A stretch of 64,000 nucleotides of DNA from Dendrophyllia cribrosa (GCA_024195265.1 JAJLRJ010000010.1:7286581-7350580), one strand, 5' to 3'; shown: positions 33,184 through 44,904, numbered from the stretch's first letter. The notes: a model not told the origin generated them from the sequence alone. Program-made: numbers and translations.

Positions 33184-34721
33184 CTAATAAATGTACAAAA
33201 TGCAATATTGTTTGTACCATTTCCTTGCTGGATAATCAATTCCAGCACGAACAACCAGCTTCATAAAACATAAATTTGCAATTGCAGCTAGAGTATTGAC
33301 ATCTGTCAGACAAATCAATTTTTTAATGAACTGTGGCAAAGTTGACACATTGTTTTCCAAACACTTGTATATAGCAGTTTTTAAATCTGCTGGAACACTG
33401 TTATTCAGAGGCAAGTTATCATTTCCAGTTGCTGCACCCGTTGTTTGCTCAGAAGGCCTTTTGGAGGTCTGTCTTGATCTGCGTTCTAAGGTCAGCTCCT
33501 CCAAACAACCACTAAGTGAAAGGTTGTAAGCCTCTTCTGCTGCCTCTTAGGTTTGAAATTTGCCCCTGAAGAAGGTACACACTCTTTTTCTAACCCTGTT
33601 GTCTAAAAAGAATGGATACATAAAATTAATTTCCATTTCCACTGCCCTGTATTTCACAAAAAAAGCTTTTAAAAAGTAATAATGTTAATCAGGTTTTATT
33701 TGATTGCATGTTACTTTCTGTGTGGTGTTAGTATTTGTTAGATTTAAAGGCATGCAGGTATTATCAATAGCTTTTGCTGATTTTGTTGGTATTATAATAA
33801 ATTTATTTATAATTGCAGCAGAAGATTCAAGACCACACTGCTACCTTTTTTCTGATAATCAAAAGCAACATCAATCAAAATAATTCTCCCCTTTCCTTCC
33901 CTAAGATATTTATCTGGGGGGTAGGGAAAGCAGCATCAGGATTGTGTATGTTGTGGTTCAAATTTTTCTTTGGTTTGATAATTTTCAAACCAGTTTGATT
34001 TTTATTTTCCTTTGTCTTAGATTCATTATCATAATCTGAGACAAAGGAAAACAAAAATCAAACTGGTTTGAAAATTTTCAAACCAAAGAAAAATTTGAAC
34101 CACAGACCCAAAATATATAAATTCAGAGTAAAGGACCACTGCATCATTAAAATTTAATACAATAATAAATGCAAATGAGGAATTTTGGAGAGGATGAACA
34201 TACTTGTAAGGAGAATGTTTGCTGATGTACTTGTCTTGATGTGGGATGCAGCATCTGTCCAAAACAGTGGTCCTCTAAAAGAGGGCCATTCGGTTGCTGA
34301 TTCCATACCATATTTTGGGTCTGTTTTGGCTATAATGCCAATAAACTCCACAAGAGCCCTCTCCTCTTCATAGGTCCATCGATCTGTGCCTTTTAACTGG
34401 AGACTTTTTTAATGGGCTTACAATGTTGCATATTTTTGCTTTTGAAGTGATATGTTTGGCAACCTTTGGAAACACACAGAATGTTTTGAGTCAATAATTA
34501 TATTAAGTTTAACTGGAATCAGTTTATTATCAACAGTGGAAACATTCTGTATTTTGAAAGAACACTCACCTTTCTAGTTGGGCTCTTAAAGGAAGGACTA
34601 TTAATTTTGATGGTACAACAACTTGACTTCTGAATAACGGTTTTTTTATAGCAGGACTGGCTGCTGTCCTAATTCTCTTCTTTACTGGCTTGGAAGGAGT
34701 CGATCCTGTAGTGATATGCAT
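33184..34721 (-). CDS. Myb/SANT-like (trihelix) protein of the two-gene transposon
   Basis: Three minus-strand exons, 34721-34570, 34403-34204 and 33545-33184, join in phase (2, then 1) to 237 codons. Exon 1 is basic (MHITTGSTPSKPVKKRIRTA). Exon 2 carries the SANT/trihelix helix TDRWTYEEERALVEFI and WPSFRGPLFWTDAASHIK. Exon 3 encodes a helical C-terminal region (LKTAIYKCLENNVSTLPQFI) ending at the stop at 33184. PIF/Harbinger elements pair a Myb-like protein with their transposase, which is a suggestive parallel. The exon 2 acceptor (attaaaaaag) is weak. An out-of-frame ATG (MENPPNSPDL) lies upstream. Confidence 0.6.
33952..34104. repeat. Foldback element in the SANT-gene intron
   Basis: TGTGGTTCAAATTTTTCTTT at the left is inverted at the right, with arms of about 70 bp. 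Confidence 0.75.
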
Positions 34722-36099
34722 GAGTGCGCTTGGCACTTAAATCTGGACTGTTTGGCGGATTTTCCATAATTACCCTGAGAAATAAACGAACAGTTATCTC
34801 ATTTAGAGTTTCATATTGAACAAAGAAAACGATAATTTCACTCCTAGCTCGTTTAAAAGCAAAATAATGAAACAAGGACACAATATAAGTCCACATACAA
34901 GTCTCGCAGAATCGCCATGTTTGCAAGTCTCAAATACGAAATCGGCAATTTGGACCATTTTCAAAGCTTCTGCATTGTGAAAATACTGGGTCACTAAGGG
35001 TCACTATGGTTCAGTTTTGTGTAGGAGCCTGTTATTTGTTCGAATTTTAATTGTATGTATAAATCACTCGAGCAGAAAGAGAACTATGAATAAATTTGTG
35101 TAGTGTATTTACGCCGTGGTCACGTATGGCTTGAGACATTGTCATTCAAATTCAATAAAAAACACCTTTCCTTCCTACTTCCCTCCACAGAAAACGAACA
35201 GTTTTGATCAATGAAGTTGGAAAAATAAATGAAAGCGGTTACTTACCTCGCATAGCTTTTTGACTCTGAAAAAATCTGGGGTAAACTCAGCCAAAAACTG
35301 CCATGTGTAACAGCAGATCCGCCATTTTTGTGAAATTAGACCCCGCAATGTATTGTGGGATACTATTCATCCCTCCTCTGTGCGCGGCCATTATATACGT
35401 CAGAAGTTCAAAGTCCTTTCTGTCTGATTTCCGGTAAACTGATTTTTTTGGCAGGCTGTTTGCTTAACTTGAAAAGAATTTGAATTGTCATGATGACTTT
35501 GCGTATTTTTATTTTCATCAGTCCTTCTCAACGATGCCCTAAATTGGGTGCCGTTTACAGGAAAGTTTGAATTTGCTGTATATTTATCGAAGTACCAAAG
35601 TCCCGGGGACCAAAGTGTGACTAAAGCTAAGGAGTCCCTGGGGACCTAGACATATGACATATTCAATTACAAAAAAGTCAGGAACGCGAACGACATGCAA
35701 TTTTAGCAGTGACAACGACCACGTGTTAGTGCTACCTGGTCTCAGGTAAAAAAATGTCTCAAGCAACAATAAGACACTGTTTTGCGAGGGGGAGGGGGAG
35801 GGTGGTTAACTTTGCCGTAAGACTGGCATTGACATTGGCATTGCGTTATTTATATAAAGCTTGATGGCTAATCAGCAAGGAGCTTTGCTTACGATGACAT
35901 CGTCCCGACTGTCATCCAGAAATGGACAGATTTCGGAATTTCATGTAAATACACTGCATTTTTCAGGGTCTGGACCGGTTTCTTTTTTTTTTTTTTTGGT
36001 GGAGGCGCGGTGGTCCAACAAGTTATTGACTCATACTTAGAATTATTACAAGAGAAGCATTATATTTTTAATTTTAATTTTTTTTAATTATAACCCACA

Positions 36100-37037
36100 A
36101 CAATGTAGTACAACAATACAAATACTCCTAAAGACCACGATTTACATATTATCAAAAGACGAAATGGAAAAGGAACACAATTACAACAAAAGAGGAAAGA
36201 GAACAACATTATAACACTGGATACAAGCACCGTTAATTGGGACATATTCACTATTCAACTTATTGAAACCATTATTAATTAAGAGGCTAAAAAAAACTCA
36301 AAAAGGCATAGCTTCTGAAGGATCTCTGCTGAATCACTTCCAGTTTGTTCTGGAGGGGGAACTGATAGATCTAATTAATAGAGAGAGGTTTGATTTCCTT
36401 CTCATAGTATTTCAAGTAAGATTTAAAGCTCTCCAATTGTGGGATTTTCTCCTTTCTACAAAGCCAGATGAAAAATCTTGCAGCTAATAAGGAGATAAAA
36501 TCTATTACCTTATTAATGTATTTGGATGTGTCCGGCCTCAGACCCAAAGCCGTAAGTTCACTAAATTTAATATGCTGTATTCAGGCAGCATTTTGAGTTG
36601 CTGTAGAAAAGAATCCAGATTTTTCCAGAAGCCTTGAATTTTTTTACAAGACCAGAAGAGATGAAGTATTCTTTCGGGTATATATCTATCTATCTATCTT
36701 CATTGCAGAAGGTACATTTGGTATCAGTTTTATAACCCATTTTAACAAGAGATGTATTTGTAGCCAAGATTTGATGCAGGAATCGGTACTGAAATTCAAT
36801 CAATTCAGTACTTCTGGTGCATTTAAAAGCTATTTGATGAGCAGTGTGCCAGTTAAGATCGTATTCTTCCTGAAAAGCGTTGTTCCATTTTTGTTGGCTA
36901 GGTACTGGGTGATCATGAGTTTTGATCTCAATTAGTTTTTGATAAGCCGGTTCAGTGGGTTTCTGCGATTTCAAAAAGGTTGATTTAAAAGTTTCTTCTT
37001 TTTTAACATTGTTTTTTCCATAACGCTTTGAGAGCAA
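36100..37037 (-). pseudogene. LINE (L1-like) reverse-transcriptase ORF, 3' fragment
   Basis: Minus-strand frame: LNWHTAHQIAFKCTRSTELI, FQYRFLHQILATNTSLVKMG, CTFCNEDR, interrupted by an ATCT microsatellite. It resumes as ILHLFWSCKKIQGFWKNLDS and later FISLLAARFFIWLC. This is the zf-RVT / C-terminal region of an L1-type non-LTR element. It has stops and no catalytic RT part, so it is a dead fragment. Confidence 0.75.
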
Positions 37038-37087
37038 AAATCACTCCATAGAAAGAAGCATTATTATTACAAGATAAGTATTATATA

Positions 37088-37189
37088 CAAATATGGCTGT
37101 AACAACTTCTTAGCAAATTGAATAATCGGAAGCTTGTTTTGAAGCGTACAAGAGAGAGTTGCACGTTTCAGCCCACTTATGGATTTCTG
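37088..37189. mobile_element. MITE family A, copy 3 (right half only)
   Basis: Matches the right halves of 6986-7229 and 29392-29649 (CAAATATGGCTGTAACAACT..., CCCACTTATGGATTTCTG). Left half missing. Confidence 0.7.
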
Positions 37190-37390
37190 ATACATTACAA
37201 ATTAATTAAAGAAAATGACAAGGAGATGTATTAATCAGTTGGAGCCTAGAGACTAAAGGAACCGCGAGGGTTTTGAGTTAGTCCCTAATACTCATTTAAA
37301 GTTAATTTTAATTAAAAAAAACAGTAAGGGAGAAAACTGGATTTAATAAATAATGCATAATTACGTTGTAATTAATGATAGAGTTTCTAT

Positions 37391-37720
37391 TCAAATTACT
37401 TTGAGTATTGTTCTGACAGCAAATAATGTTTTATTTCTTTGGCAAAAGAAATTGTGACTTGGGTCTTTCAGGTGATGAGGAATATCATGCCAGAGATCTA
37501 TTGCCTGATACGAGAACATTTGTTTTCCAATGTTGGTTCGGGGACGTGGTTTACAAAAGTTTTGCTTCGATGCATACCTTGTGTTACATTTATGCCGACT
37601 ACTGACACGTTGAAAAAGGTTATCAAACACGCTTGCCGCTCTGCCGCTCTGCCATCGTGTTGTTTCCTTAGACAAAAAAAACTTGCTCCACGTTATTTCT
37701 CTCCACCCAGGTGTATAAAT
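37391..37720 (-). pseudogene. Non-LTR retrotransposon RT C-terminus (CR1/L2-like) fragment
   Basis: The minus-strand frame contains VFDNLFQRVSSRHKCNTRYA, CKPRPRTNIGKQMFSYQAID, LWHDIPHHLKDPSHNF. The order hxxNTR, PxxRTNxGKxxFxYxxxxLW, xxxP is the usual tail of CR1/L2/RTE-type RT proteins. About 110 residues only. It lies just upstream of the Ig exon. Confidence 0.7.
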
Positions 37721-37814
37721 GGGTACCGGCGACATAATGCTGGCGGGTAACCTATCTAGCGATGGACTAGCATCCCATCCAAGTATTCTCAAGTATCTTA
37801 TCGTTTTGTTTCAG

Positions 37815-39884
37815 AGCTCACGCATAGTTACCACAACTCCCAGTCCACCGTGAAGGCAAAAATCAACGACAAGGCAATTCTTCCTTGTCTTGTTTTGCAG
37901 GAAGTCATAAATAAAGACGGTGGATATACCTACGTCATATGGTATATTTGTCCTTCCGAAGAAAGTTGTGATGGTGAGAATCCACCCTGGAATTGGACAG
38001 CTGGAATGAATCAACAAGGAGGTCAACAGAGCACAAGAAAGGGAAGAAGCATATCCAGTGATGGCTCTCTGTACATAAAGAAAGTGCATCTACACGATCT
38101 CACGAAATATATGTGTATGGTGCCACGAGTCAAGGGTAAATCTCCATTGGTTAATTACGTGACTTTGATCAGGAATGAGAATGGTAAGGATTAAATTTAG
38201 TATTTTTATTTTTTATTACTATTTTCTAAGATCTTGTTTTGTGTTACTAGACAGGACACTGTATCACGAGCTCCACCCAGGTGTATATGTGGGTACACTG
38301 TCACTGTGTTGTGTCAATAGACAAGACACTTTACTACACATTGTCTCCACCCAGGTGTATATATGGGTACACTGTCACTGTGTTGTGTCAATAGACAAGA
38401 CACTTTACTACACATTGTCTCCACCCAGGTGTATAATTATATGGGTACACTGTCACTGTGTTGTGTCAATAGACAAGACACTTTACTTCACAATGTAACC
38501 ACCCAGGTGTATATATGGGTACACTGTCACTGTGTTGTGTCAATAGACAAGACACTTTACTACACATTGTCTCCACCCAGGTGTATAATTATATGGGTAC
38601 ACTGTCACTGTGTTGTGTCAATAGACAAGACACTTTACTTCACAATGTAACCACCCAGGTGTATATATGGGTACATTGTCACTGTATTGTATCATTAGAC
38701 AAGACACTTTACTTCACATTGTCTCCACCCAGGTGTATATATGGGTACATTGTCACTGTATTGTATCATTAGACAAGACACTTTACTTCACATTGTCTCC
38801 ACCCAGGTGTTTATATGGGTACATTGCCACCGTGTTGTGTCCTTAGACAAGACACTTTATTTCACATTGTCTCTCTGCACCCAGGTGTATATATGGGTAC
38901 ATTGTCAGTGTGTTGTGTTCACAGACAAAACACTTTACTTCACATTGTCTCTCTCCATCAGGTGTGTATATGGGTACATTGTCACTGTGTTGTGTCCTTA
39001 GGCAAGACACTTTGCTTCACATTGTCTCTCTCCACCCAAGTGTATTATATGCGGGGTACAATGTCACTGTGTTGTGACCTTAGACAAGACACTTTACTTC
39101 ACGTTGTCTCTCTCCACTAAGGTGTATAAATCAGGTACAATTGTCACTGTGTTGTGTCCTTGGGGAAAAGACACTTTTCTCCGCATTGTCCCACATTGGT
39201 GCAGGTGGAAGATAACTTTTCATGTTTTTAAAACAGGAGATTAATGACTCCTTATAGTGATATTTGTGCGTGTAATTTATGTTTTACATGTAGTTTAATA
39301 TTGTATTCAGGTACTGACCAGACAACAAACGAAACAATATCTACGAACGTTCCTCCTAAAACACAAGACTGTAAATGTAACAAAGGTGAGTATTATGAAA
39401 ATCTACGAGGAGGCTCGGTACTGTCTAGCATTTTGTATCAGAACTACTTACTTACTTACTTACTTTACTTGCTTATCTTTACTTGCTTATAGTTTTGCTG
39501 TAATAAAGTTTAAGTACGTCTTAGAAATGACTTCAAACAATCGAATCCTTATTATATTGGTTCTTAGTACTTTCAAATCAATATCAATTTCAAAAAGATA
39601 AGTTAATTGTATTATGCTTTGAATGAATGATTGATTGAGTCATACATGTTTTTTTTTCCACAGTTTCTGATGGTTCCAGTTCCAGAGGAACAGCGTACTA
39701 CATAGCAGCTATAGCGGTCCTAGCAATTCTCTTGGTTGTTGCTCTTGGATACATCGCGTATCTAAAAGGCCTAGTCCCTCCATGCTGCAAACGTGAAGCA
39801 CGTTCAAACGAACCTGTTCGGTTTTCGACTTTACAGAGGACAGCACCACAGGAAAGTACTGCTCAGAAGCTTTCATTTGAATAG
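37815..39884 (+). CDS. Ig-domain type I membrane protein (3' exons)
   Basis: Exons 37815-38183, 39311-39385 and 39664-39884 join in phase 1-1 to about 221 residues. The first encodes one Ig V/I-type domain: KAKINDKAILPCLVL, VIWYICPSEE, then GSLYIKKVHLHDLTKYMCMV, the C...W...D-x-Y-x-C pattern. The second is a short stalk with TQDCKCNK. The third has the TM helix (YYIAAIAVLAILLVVALGYI), a CCKR boundary and a 40-residue tail, ending at TAG 39882-39884. Signal peptide and any further Ig domains must be upstream, but I found no exon between the LINE fragments and 37815. Likely a surface receptor or adhesion molecule. The last 13 codons lie in a tandem repeat. Confidence 0.8.
38221..39215. repeat. 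VNTR of about 75-bp units in the Ig-gene intron
   Basis: About 13 units of the type gggtacactgtcactgtgtt-gtgtc-aatagacaagacacttt-...-ccacccaggtgtatat. The left half is nearly identical unit to unit, the right half more diverged. A related piece occurs at 37675-37735 (TCTCCACCCAGGTGTATAAA). Frames open across it are an effect of the period. Confidence 0.85.
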
Positions 39885-40172
39885 TCACAATTTAAGATTT
39901 CATCCACAGACTCAAACGTTAGACTGACCACCTTGTACAGCATAATAAACAGTACCACAGGAAAGTACTGCTCAGTAGCTTTCATTTGAATGGTCACACT
40001 TTAAGATTTCATCCACAGACTCAAAAGTTGGAACCACCTTGTACGGCATAATAAACAGTACCACAGGAAAGTACTGCTCAGTAGCTTTCATTTGAATAGT
40101 CACATTTTAGGATTTCATCCACAGCGGACTCCACCTTGAGTTGGAACCACCTTGTTCACCGTAATAAACAGA
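39845..40172. repeat. Tandem repeat (about 107 bp x 3) spanning the stop codon and 3' UTR of the Ig gene
   Basis: Copies start at 39845, 39954 and 40060 (ACCACAGGAAAGTACTGCTC...). Copy 1 encodes the protein's last residues and stop. Each copy carries AATAAA (39944, 40050, 40163). Related sequence recurs at 48661-48831. Confidence 0.85.
39944..39949 (+). terminator. Poly(A) signal AATAAA of the Ig gene (first of three)
   Basis: It is 60 nt after the stop. Two more lie at 40050 and 40163 because the repeat unit carries the hexamer. Confidence 0.55.
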
Positions 40173-41902
40173 AGCATGGGAAAGTACCAATCAATAGCTT
40201 GTTACAACCTATTAAGAGGCCCTGCACCTAAGAAACGACCGATGATTCCCGGCTGAAAAATAAAATCGGCCGATTTTTTTGTCACAAGTAAAGGTTGCCA
40301 AACTTTATTTAAAAATGAATTTGTTTTGTTTTAGTTTCGCTTTTTTTCTCAAATATCGACTCGCGAAGTTGTGTTGTCTGATGGCACCAAAATAGAGCGT
40401 AAAATATGACCTTCAGAAAGGAGGTTCAGAATTTTATATCGCAACGCAAAATGATCAAACACTTTCACGTAAGTAAAGAATAATGCTTATTTATGTTATA
40501 TCATTCGATAATCATCGAAAAATAGTCAAAGGGAATGCAGAATAAACATTTAAATATACCATACCAAATTAGATATAGCGTTAGGGCTGATTTTAAAATA
40601 ATTATTTCTCAAAAGTTCAACACTATATAAGGTAATCACACTGGTAAATCAAAAGCTATAAGGATAGACCTTACGTCCATGGAAAAACATTTTGTGGCCA
40701 AAGTAAATTGACTTTGCACGAAGTGTTAAAATTTACTGTATTTACCGTTATTTTGCCACTTTGGCGAAACACTTCTGTGTTGTCAAGAAGGCTCTCGATA
40801 GCGTCGTAAATGCCACATTGAAATTTGTTAAGCACTCATCGACCACCCTAAATAGGAGAAAATAATATTAAAAGAACACAGAGGACGAAAAATACGAAAA
40901 AGGTGAAAATTTTCCGAGATTACCATCCGCTTTGGAGAGTTGAATCTTCCCAACGTGGTCGCGTGACAACATTCGTATTTCCAAACTGCAGCGGAATCTA
41001 AACGTTTCAGGTGAAAAGAGACAGAATTAAGTGTCTGAACAACTTTTCCACGGCCAGACACTTTGTAGTAATAGGATGTTATGAAATTTTGTACAAGAAA
41101 GTGACGAATCGAACAAAAAATTTACCTTACATCGGCCGCAGTCATCGATAAGTTCGAATGCGTGTTGCATTTCGTTACATACAACGGACGTTACGGGTCA
41201 ACGCTTACTCAAGTGGTGAGGTCAGCGGACTTTCAAAATTTTTGCGTGACAGCATTGATAATCAGAAACATGAAAATAATTTTTCCAAGACCTGAAAATT
41301 TCTGGTAAGAAGTTATTATAGTATTCTGAAGGAAAAATTGTGAATTTTAGATGTTAAATTTTCGACCGAAGTCTTCGATTAGTTTGAATGCGCGTTGCAT
41401 TTCGTTACATGTGGTACAGTGGACGTCACGGTCCAACGGTTCGGGCCAGCGGTCTTTACAAATTGCAATTGTTCCTGGATATATCTAAATTACTCATTAC
41501 AGTATATCATTAGGGAATTTCATAACGGAAATTTTTGGTTTTGAAGTGTCTGTTGGATGTGTATAAAAAAACTTTCTAAGAATGTTGACGCTCGTGTGGA
41601 CGAAAGGAATCTGCTTTTGCAAAGTGGTTGCAAAATTGTACTTTGTCTCGCTCAAAGAATACGAAGTTATCATTATAAAGAAAATCTTGAACGGAATAGC
41701 TAAATGAATCCATTTTTAGTGCATTGGTTAGCCTCGTATTAAAAAAAGTATTTAAAACTGCGCAAGTGAAGACTAGCAAACTGACAAATGGCTTCAAAAT
41801 TAAGTCAAGTGTCGTGTTATTTGTTATGGTCTTGGCTTGCTGCCATTTTGAATTAGGAACAAACCGTGGGATGTAGTTTCCCGTTTTGAGATCCTAGAGA
41901 AA

Positions 41903-42486
41903 ATGGTAGATGAACTGAAAACATTGGGCGCTGAACCAACATGGTGCATGGAAAGGAAGGCGACCCTTAAAGCATGCAAACGGTTACCGTACTTAGTCAA
42001 AGGCTCTTACAAGCCATTTTGTGAATGCGAAACAGCGTTGAGACCCTCCCCTCCCCTTCTCTTACGCGTTTTCGCGTTTTACCCCACGTCTGCTATTAAC
42101 TCGTTCAACGTTTCGCGTATTTACGAGTTACAAGGCGGAGTATCTTATTAACTGCAGAGATTGTCAGCCGAGTACCTGCCCAGACCACTGCCGTAACCTT
42201 GCTCTATTAAAGTGATGACAGTGATGATGCTTTGAAGGTTGAATGCGATCATGTCGATAATACAGTCTGTAACAATTGTGAATCCTTGAAAAGCGCAGTG
42301 AGGGAAATTGAAGACCAAATAAGAAGCGATTCCATTGCATTTTACAGCAAAGACCAGCAAGAGGATTTGCTCTACAATTTTGTGAAAGCAAAACAAAACA
42401 TTCTTAATTGGAAGGCACACATTCTGAGGTTACGCAATCAAGAAAAGGTAAAACAAGATCTTTTACAATGGGCAAGTTCCCACTAG
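41903..42486 (+). pseudogene. Decayed transposon-associated protein in the TTAA element
   Basis: Two fragments on the plus strand. At 41903-42005: LKTLGAEPTWCMERKATLKA, KRLPYLVKGSYK. At 42232-42486: VECDHVDNTVCNNCESLKSA, LLYNFVKAKQNILNWKAHIL. From memory they resemble a family of uncharacterised proteins that is abundant in coral genomes (a C-x2-C region followed by a helical YDFxxAKxxILxWKAHI segment). The reading is broken between fragments, and a MITE begins at about 42474. Function unknown. Confidence 0.55.
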
Positions 42487-42686
42487 CGACGTAATCGGAA
42501 ACTTAGTCGGTGTCGGGAGCCTTACGTTCTAGTGGAAATAAAAAAACCAAGTCGCAATCGCAATCGGAAGCGCGATGGAATCGGAATCGGAAGGATCAGA
42601 AGGTTTCCTTTTTCTTCCGATTCCGCTTCTGTTTCCGTCCCTTTCTATTCGCTTCCATCGTTTTGATTTGCATTAGTGGAAACCAA
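42474..42686. mobile_element. Small MITE interrupting the decayed ORF
   Basis: GTTCCCACTAGCGA at the left and GCATTAGTGGAAAC at the right, roughly inverted. The interior repeats AATCGGAA and its complement (GATGGAATCGGAATCGGAAG, TTCCGATTCCGCTTC). Confidence 0.5.
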
Positions 42687-44309
42687 ACTAAAACCTGCAC
42701 ACCTGAGAGGCTATCGTTGTCATATACTGGGCGATGAAATTTCAGCAGATGAAGTACAGGTGTATAGTTACTGTTCTGAGCTGACCAGTCTCAAATGTAA
42801 ATATTGCCACTGGACGAAAATATTCAACTTGATCCCGCCGCTCGTGGTGATGTCAATAATTGTTTAAAACACGATACCTCTGGTTCTACAAGGCACCAGA
42901 AAGTGCTTAAAACGGCAAAATGTTGTTTCGATGAAGGTCCAAATCGTAATGGCATTCATTTCGAAGCGTCAACCATTTTAAGATTTCAGCGATGCGTAAC
43001 GTCACCTAGCGGGGCGAAAGTAACATGATCTCGCCGCTTGTTATTTAAAGCGTAAGATGTATGTCTCTGGTTCTACATGGCGCATGAAAATGTTCTTTCG
43101 ATGAAGATTCAACTCGCTGTGGAGGAAAATGTTGACTTGACGGTCGAATATTTTGCATCAACGAAAGTCTGCTGTCTAACCCTTAACCCTTGGACGTACA
43201 CGCAAACTTATACCCCCACCGTGGTACAAAATTTTTTCTTGTACAAAATTTCATAGCATCCTATTACTACAAAGTGTCTGGCCGTGGAAAAGTTGTTCAG
43301 ACACTTAATCCTGTCTCTTTTCACCTGAAACGTTTAGATTCCGCTGCAGTTTGGAAAGGAATGTTGTCACGCGACTACGTTGGGAAGATTCAACTCTCCT
43401 AAGCGAATGGTAATCTAGGAAAATTTTCACCTTTTTCGTATTTTTCGTCCTCTGTGTTCTTTTAATACTATTTTCTCCTATTTAGGGTGGTCGATGAGTG
43501 CTTAACAAATTTCAATGTGGCATTTACGACGCTATCGAGAGCCTTCTTGACAACACAGAAGTGTTTCGCCAAAGTGGCAAAATAACGGTAAATACAGTAA
43601 CTTTTAACACTTCGTGCAAAGTCAATTTACTTTGGCCACAAAATGTTTTTCCATGGACGTAAGATCTATCCTTATAGCTTTTGATTTACCAGTGTGATTA
43701 CCTTATATAGTGTTGAACTTTTGAGAAATAATTATTTTAAAATCAGCCCTAACGCTATATCTAATTTGGTATGGTATATTTAAATGTTTATTCTGCATTC
43801 CCTTTGACTATTTTTCGATGATTATCGAATGATATAACATAAATAAGCATTTTTCTTTACTTACGTGAAAGTGTTTGATCATTTTGCGTTGCGATATAAA
43901 ATTCTGAACCTCCTTTCTGAAGGTCATATTTTACGCTCTATTTTGGTGCCATCAGACAACACAACTTCGCGAGTCGATATTTGAGAAAAAAAGCGAAACT
44001 AAAACAAAACAAATTCATTTTTAAATAAAGTTTGGCAACCTTTACTTGTGACAAAAAAATCGGCCGATTTTATTTTTCAGCCGGGAATCATCGGTCGTTT
44101 CTTAGGTGCAGGGCCTCTTAAGCCTTGCTGTAGTAATTCTTGATGCGCTTCAGCGGATCGAACTGGGACAAATAAACTGCTCTTTGGAAGTATACTCGGA
44201 GCTACTTGGAATACCAGTTAGAAAATTGTAAATACTTTACGTTTACCGCTACACTTCATGAAAAATTTTATAGTGTACTCTTTTACAATGTAATATAAAA
44301 TATTCAAAA

Positions 44310-44500
44310 CAGGGGCGGATCCAGGATTTTTCTTAGGAGGGGGTGCACCTCTAAGGAATGAATAAACCACGTAGTTTTTTTTTCTTTTCTTTGCAGAATA
44401 CTAGTTATATTAGAAAGATGCAGGTCATCTCAGGAGGGGGGGGGGGGTTGCGCACCCCCTGCACCCCCCCCCCCCCCCCCCCCCTCTAGATCCGCCCCTG
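44310..44500. mobile_element. hAT-type MITE with poly-C core
   Basis: CAGGGGCGGATCCAGGA at the left and TCTAGATCCGCCCCTG at the right. The interior has G-rich and C-rich tracts (G about 44433-44447, C about 44464-44484). Confidence 0.7.
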
Positions 44501-44682
44501 CTTACTTCTAAGGGGCGAGGGACTGACGGAGCTGAAGTTGAAAATTTGCGGATCAGAGTGAAAAAGATTTCTGAAATTCTGGTCGTATTTTTCCTGTAAA
44601 TTATGGTAACTCGCCACCCCCTAAGTTCCTTTCCTTGATCCATTACTAGGTTTATTGAAAAATTGCTACTATGGTGTGCATA

Positions 44683-44858
44683 ATAGGCCATTTCCGAGTT
44701 GCCTTTAGCCTCTCTATCAAAGCAAGGCTAGGTGCGAAACCTTTCATATGAAAATGAGTTCTCATTTGCATGTGAATGAAAACTCATTTTCATATGAAAG
44801 GTTGTGCACCTAGCCTCGCTTTGACAACGAGGCGTAACGTAACTCGGAAATGGCCTAT
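44683..44858. repeat. Foldback MITE
   Basis: ATAGGCCATTTCCGAG / CTCGGAAATGGCCTAT ends. Inner arms AACCTTTCATATGAAAATGA and inverse. Nearly full-length hairpin. Confidence 0.75.
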
Positions 44859-44904
44859 TCCTCAGTAGTGCTAAATTATGTGGGTCTGTTTTCAGTGTAT
44901 TACC

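Larger units (their letters stand above)
30309..35380. mobile_element. Two-gene TIR transposon, 5,072 bp, with 9-bp target duplication
   Basis: Termini CAGAGGAGGGATGAATAGTA and the exact inverse at the right. TGCGCGGCC flanks both ends (30300-30308, 35381-35389). Two convergent multi-exon genes lie inside: HIRAN-like (plus) and Myb/SANT-like (minus). Internal MITEs are at 31682-31993, 32598-32768 and 33952-34104. No DDE or other transposase is recognisable. The 9-bp duplication would fit Mutator-like or Merlin-like elements, but superfamily is not settled. Confidence 0.85.
35390..37390. other. Intergenic DNA with a LINE fragment and MITE
   Basis: 35390-36080 shows nothing clear apart from a T-run at 35982-35997. 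36090-37037 is a minus-strand LINE remnant. 37088-37189 is a half copy of MITE family A. The rest is AT-rich without coding signal. Confidence 0.6.
40216..44117. mobile_element. TTAA-flanked element, 3,902 bp, with 885-bp TIRs
   Basis: Left arm 40216-41100 and right arm 43233-44117 are near-perfect inverted copies (GAGGCCCTGCACCTAAGAAA at the end). TTAA lies on both sides (40212-40215, 44118-44121). TTAA is the target of piggyBac and Kolobok elements, and I lean to Kolobok-like. The centre holds fragments of a cnidarian repeat protein and degenerate tandem repeats. No transposase is visible, so it is probably non-autonomous. Confidence 0.85.

Noticed and set aside
38175..39120. Plus-strand ORFs with repeated WVHCHCVVSIDKTLY-type peptide
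   Set aside because: Product of a tandem repeat in the Ig-gene intron. Real exons flank it in phase.
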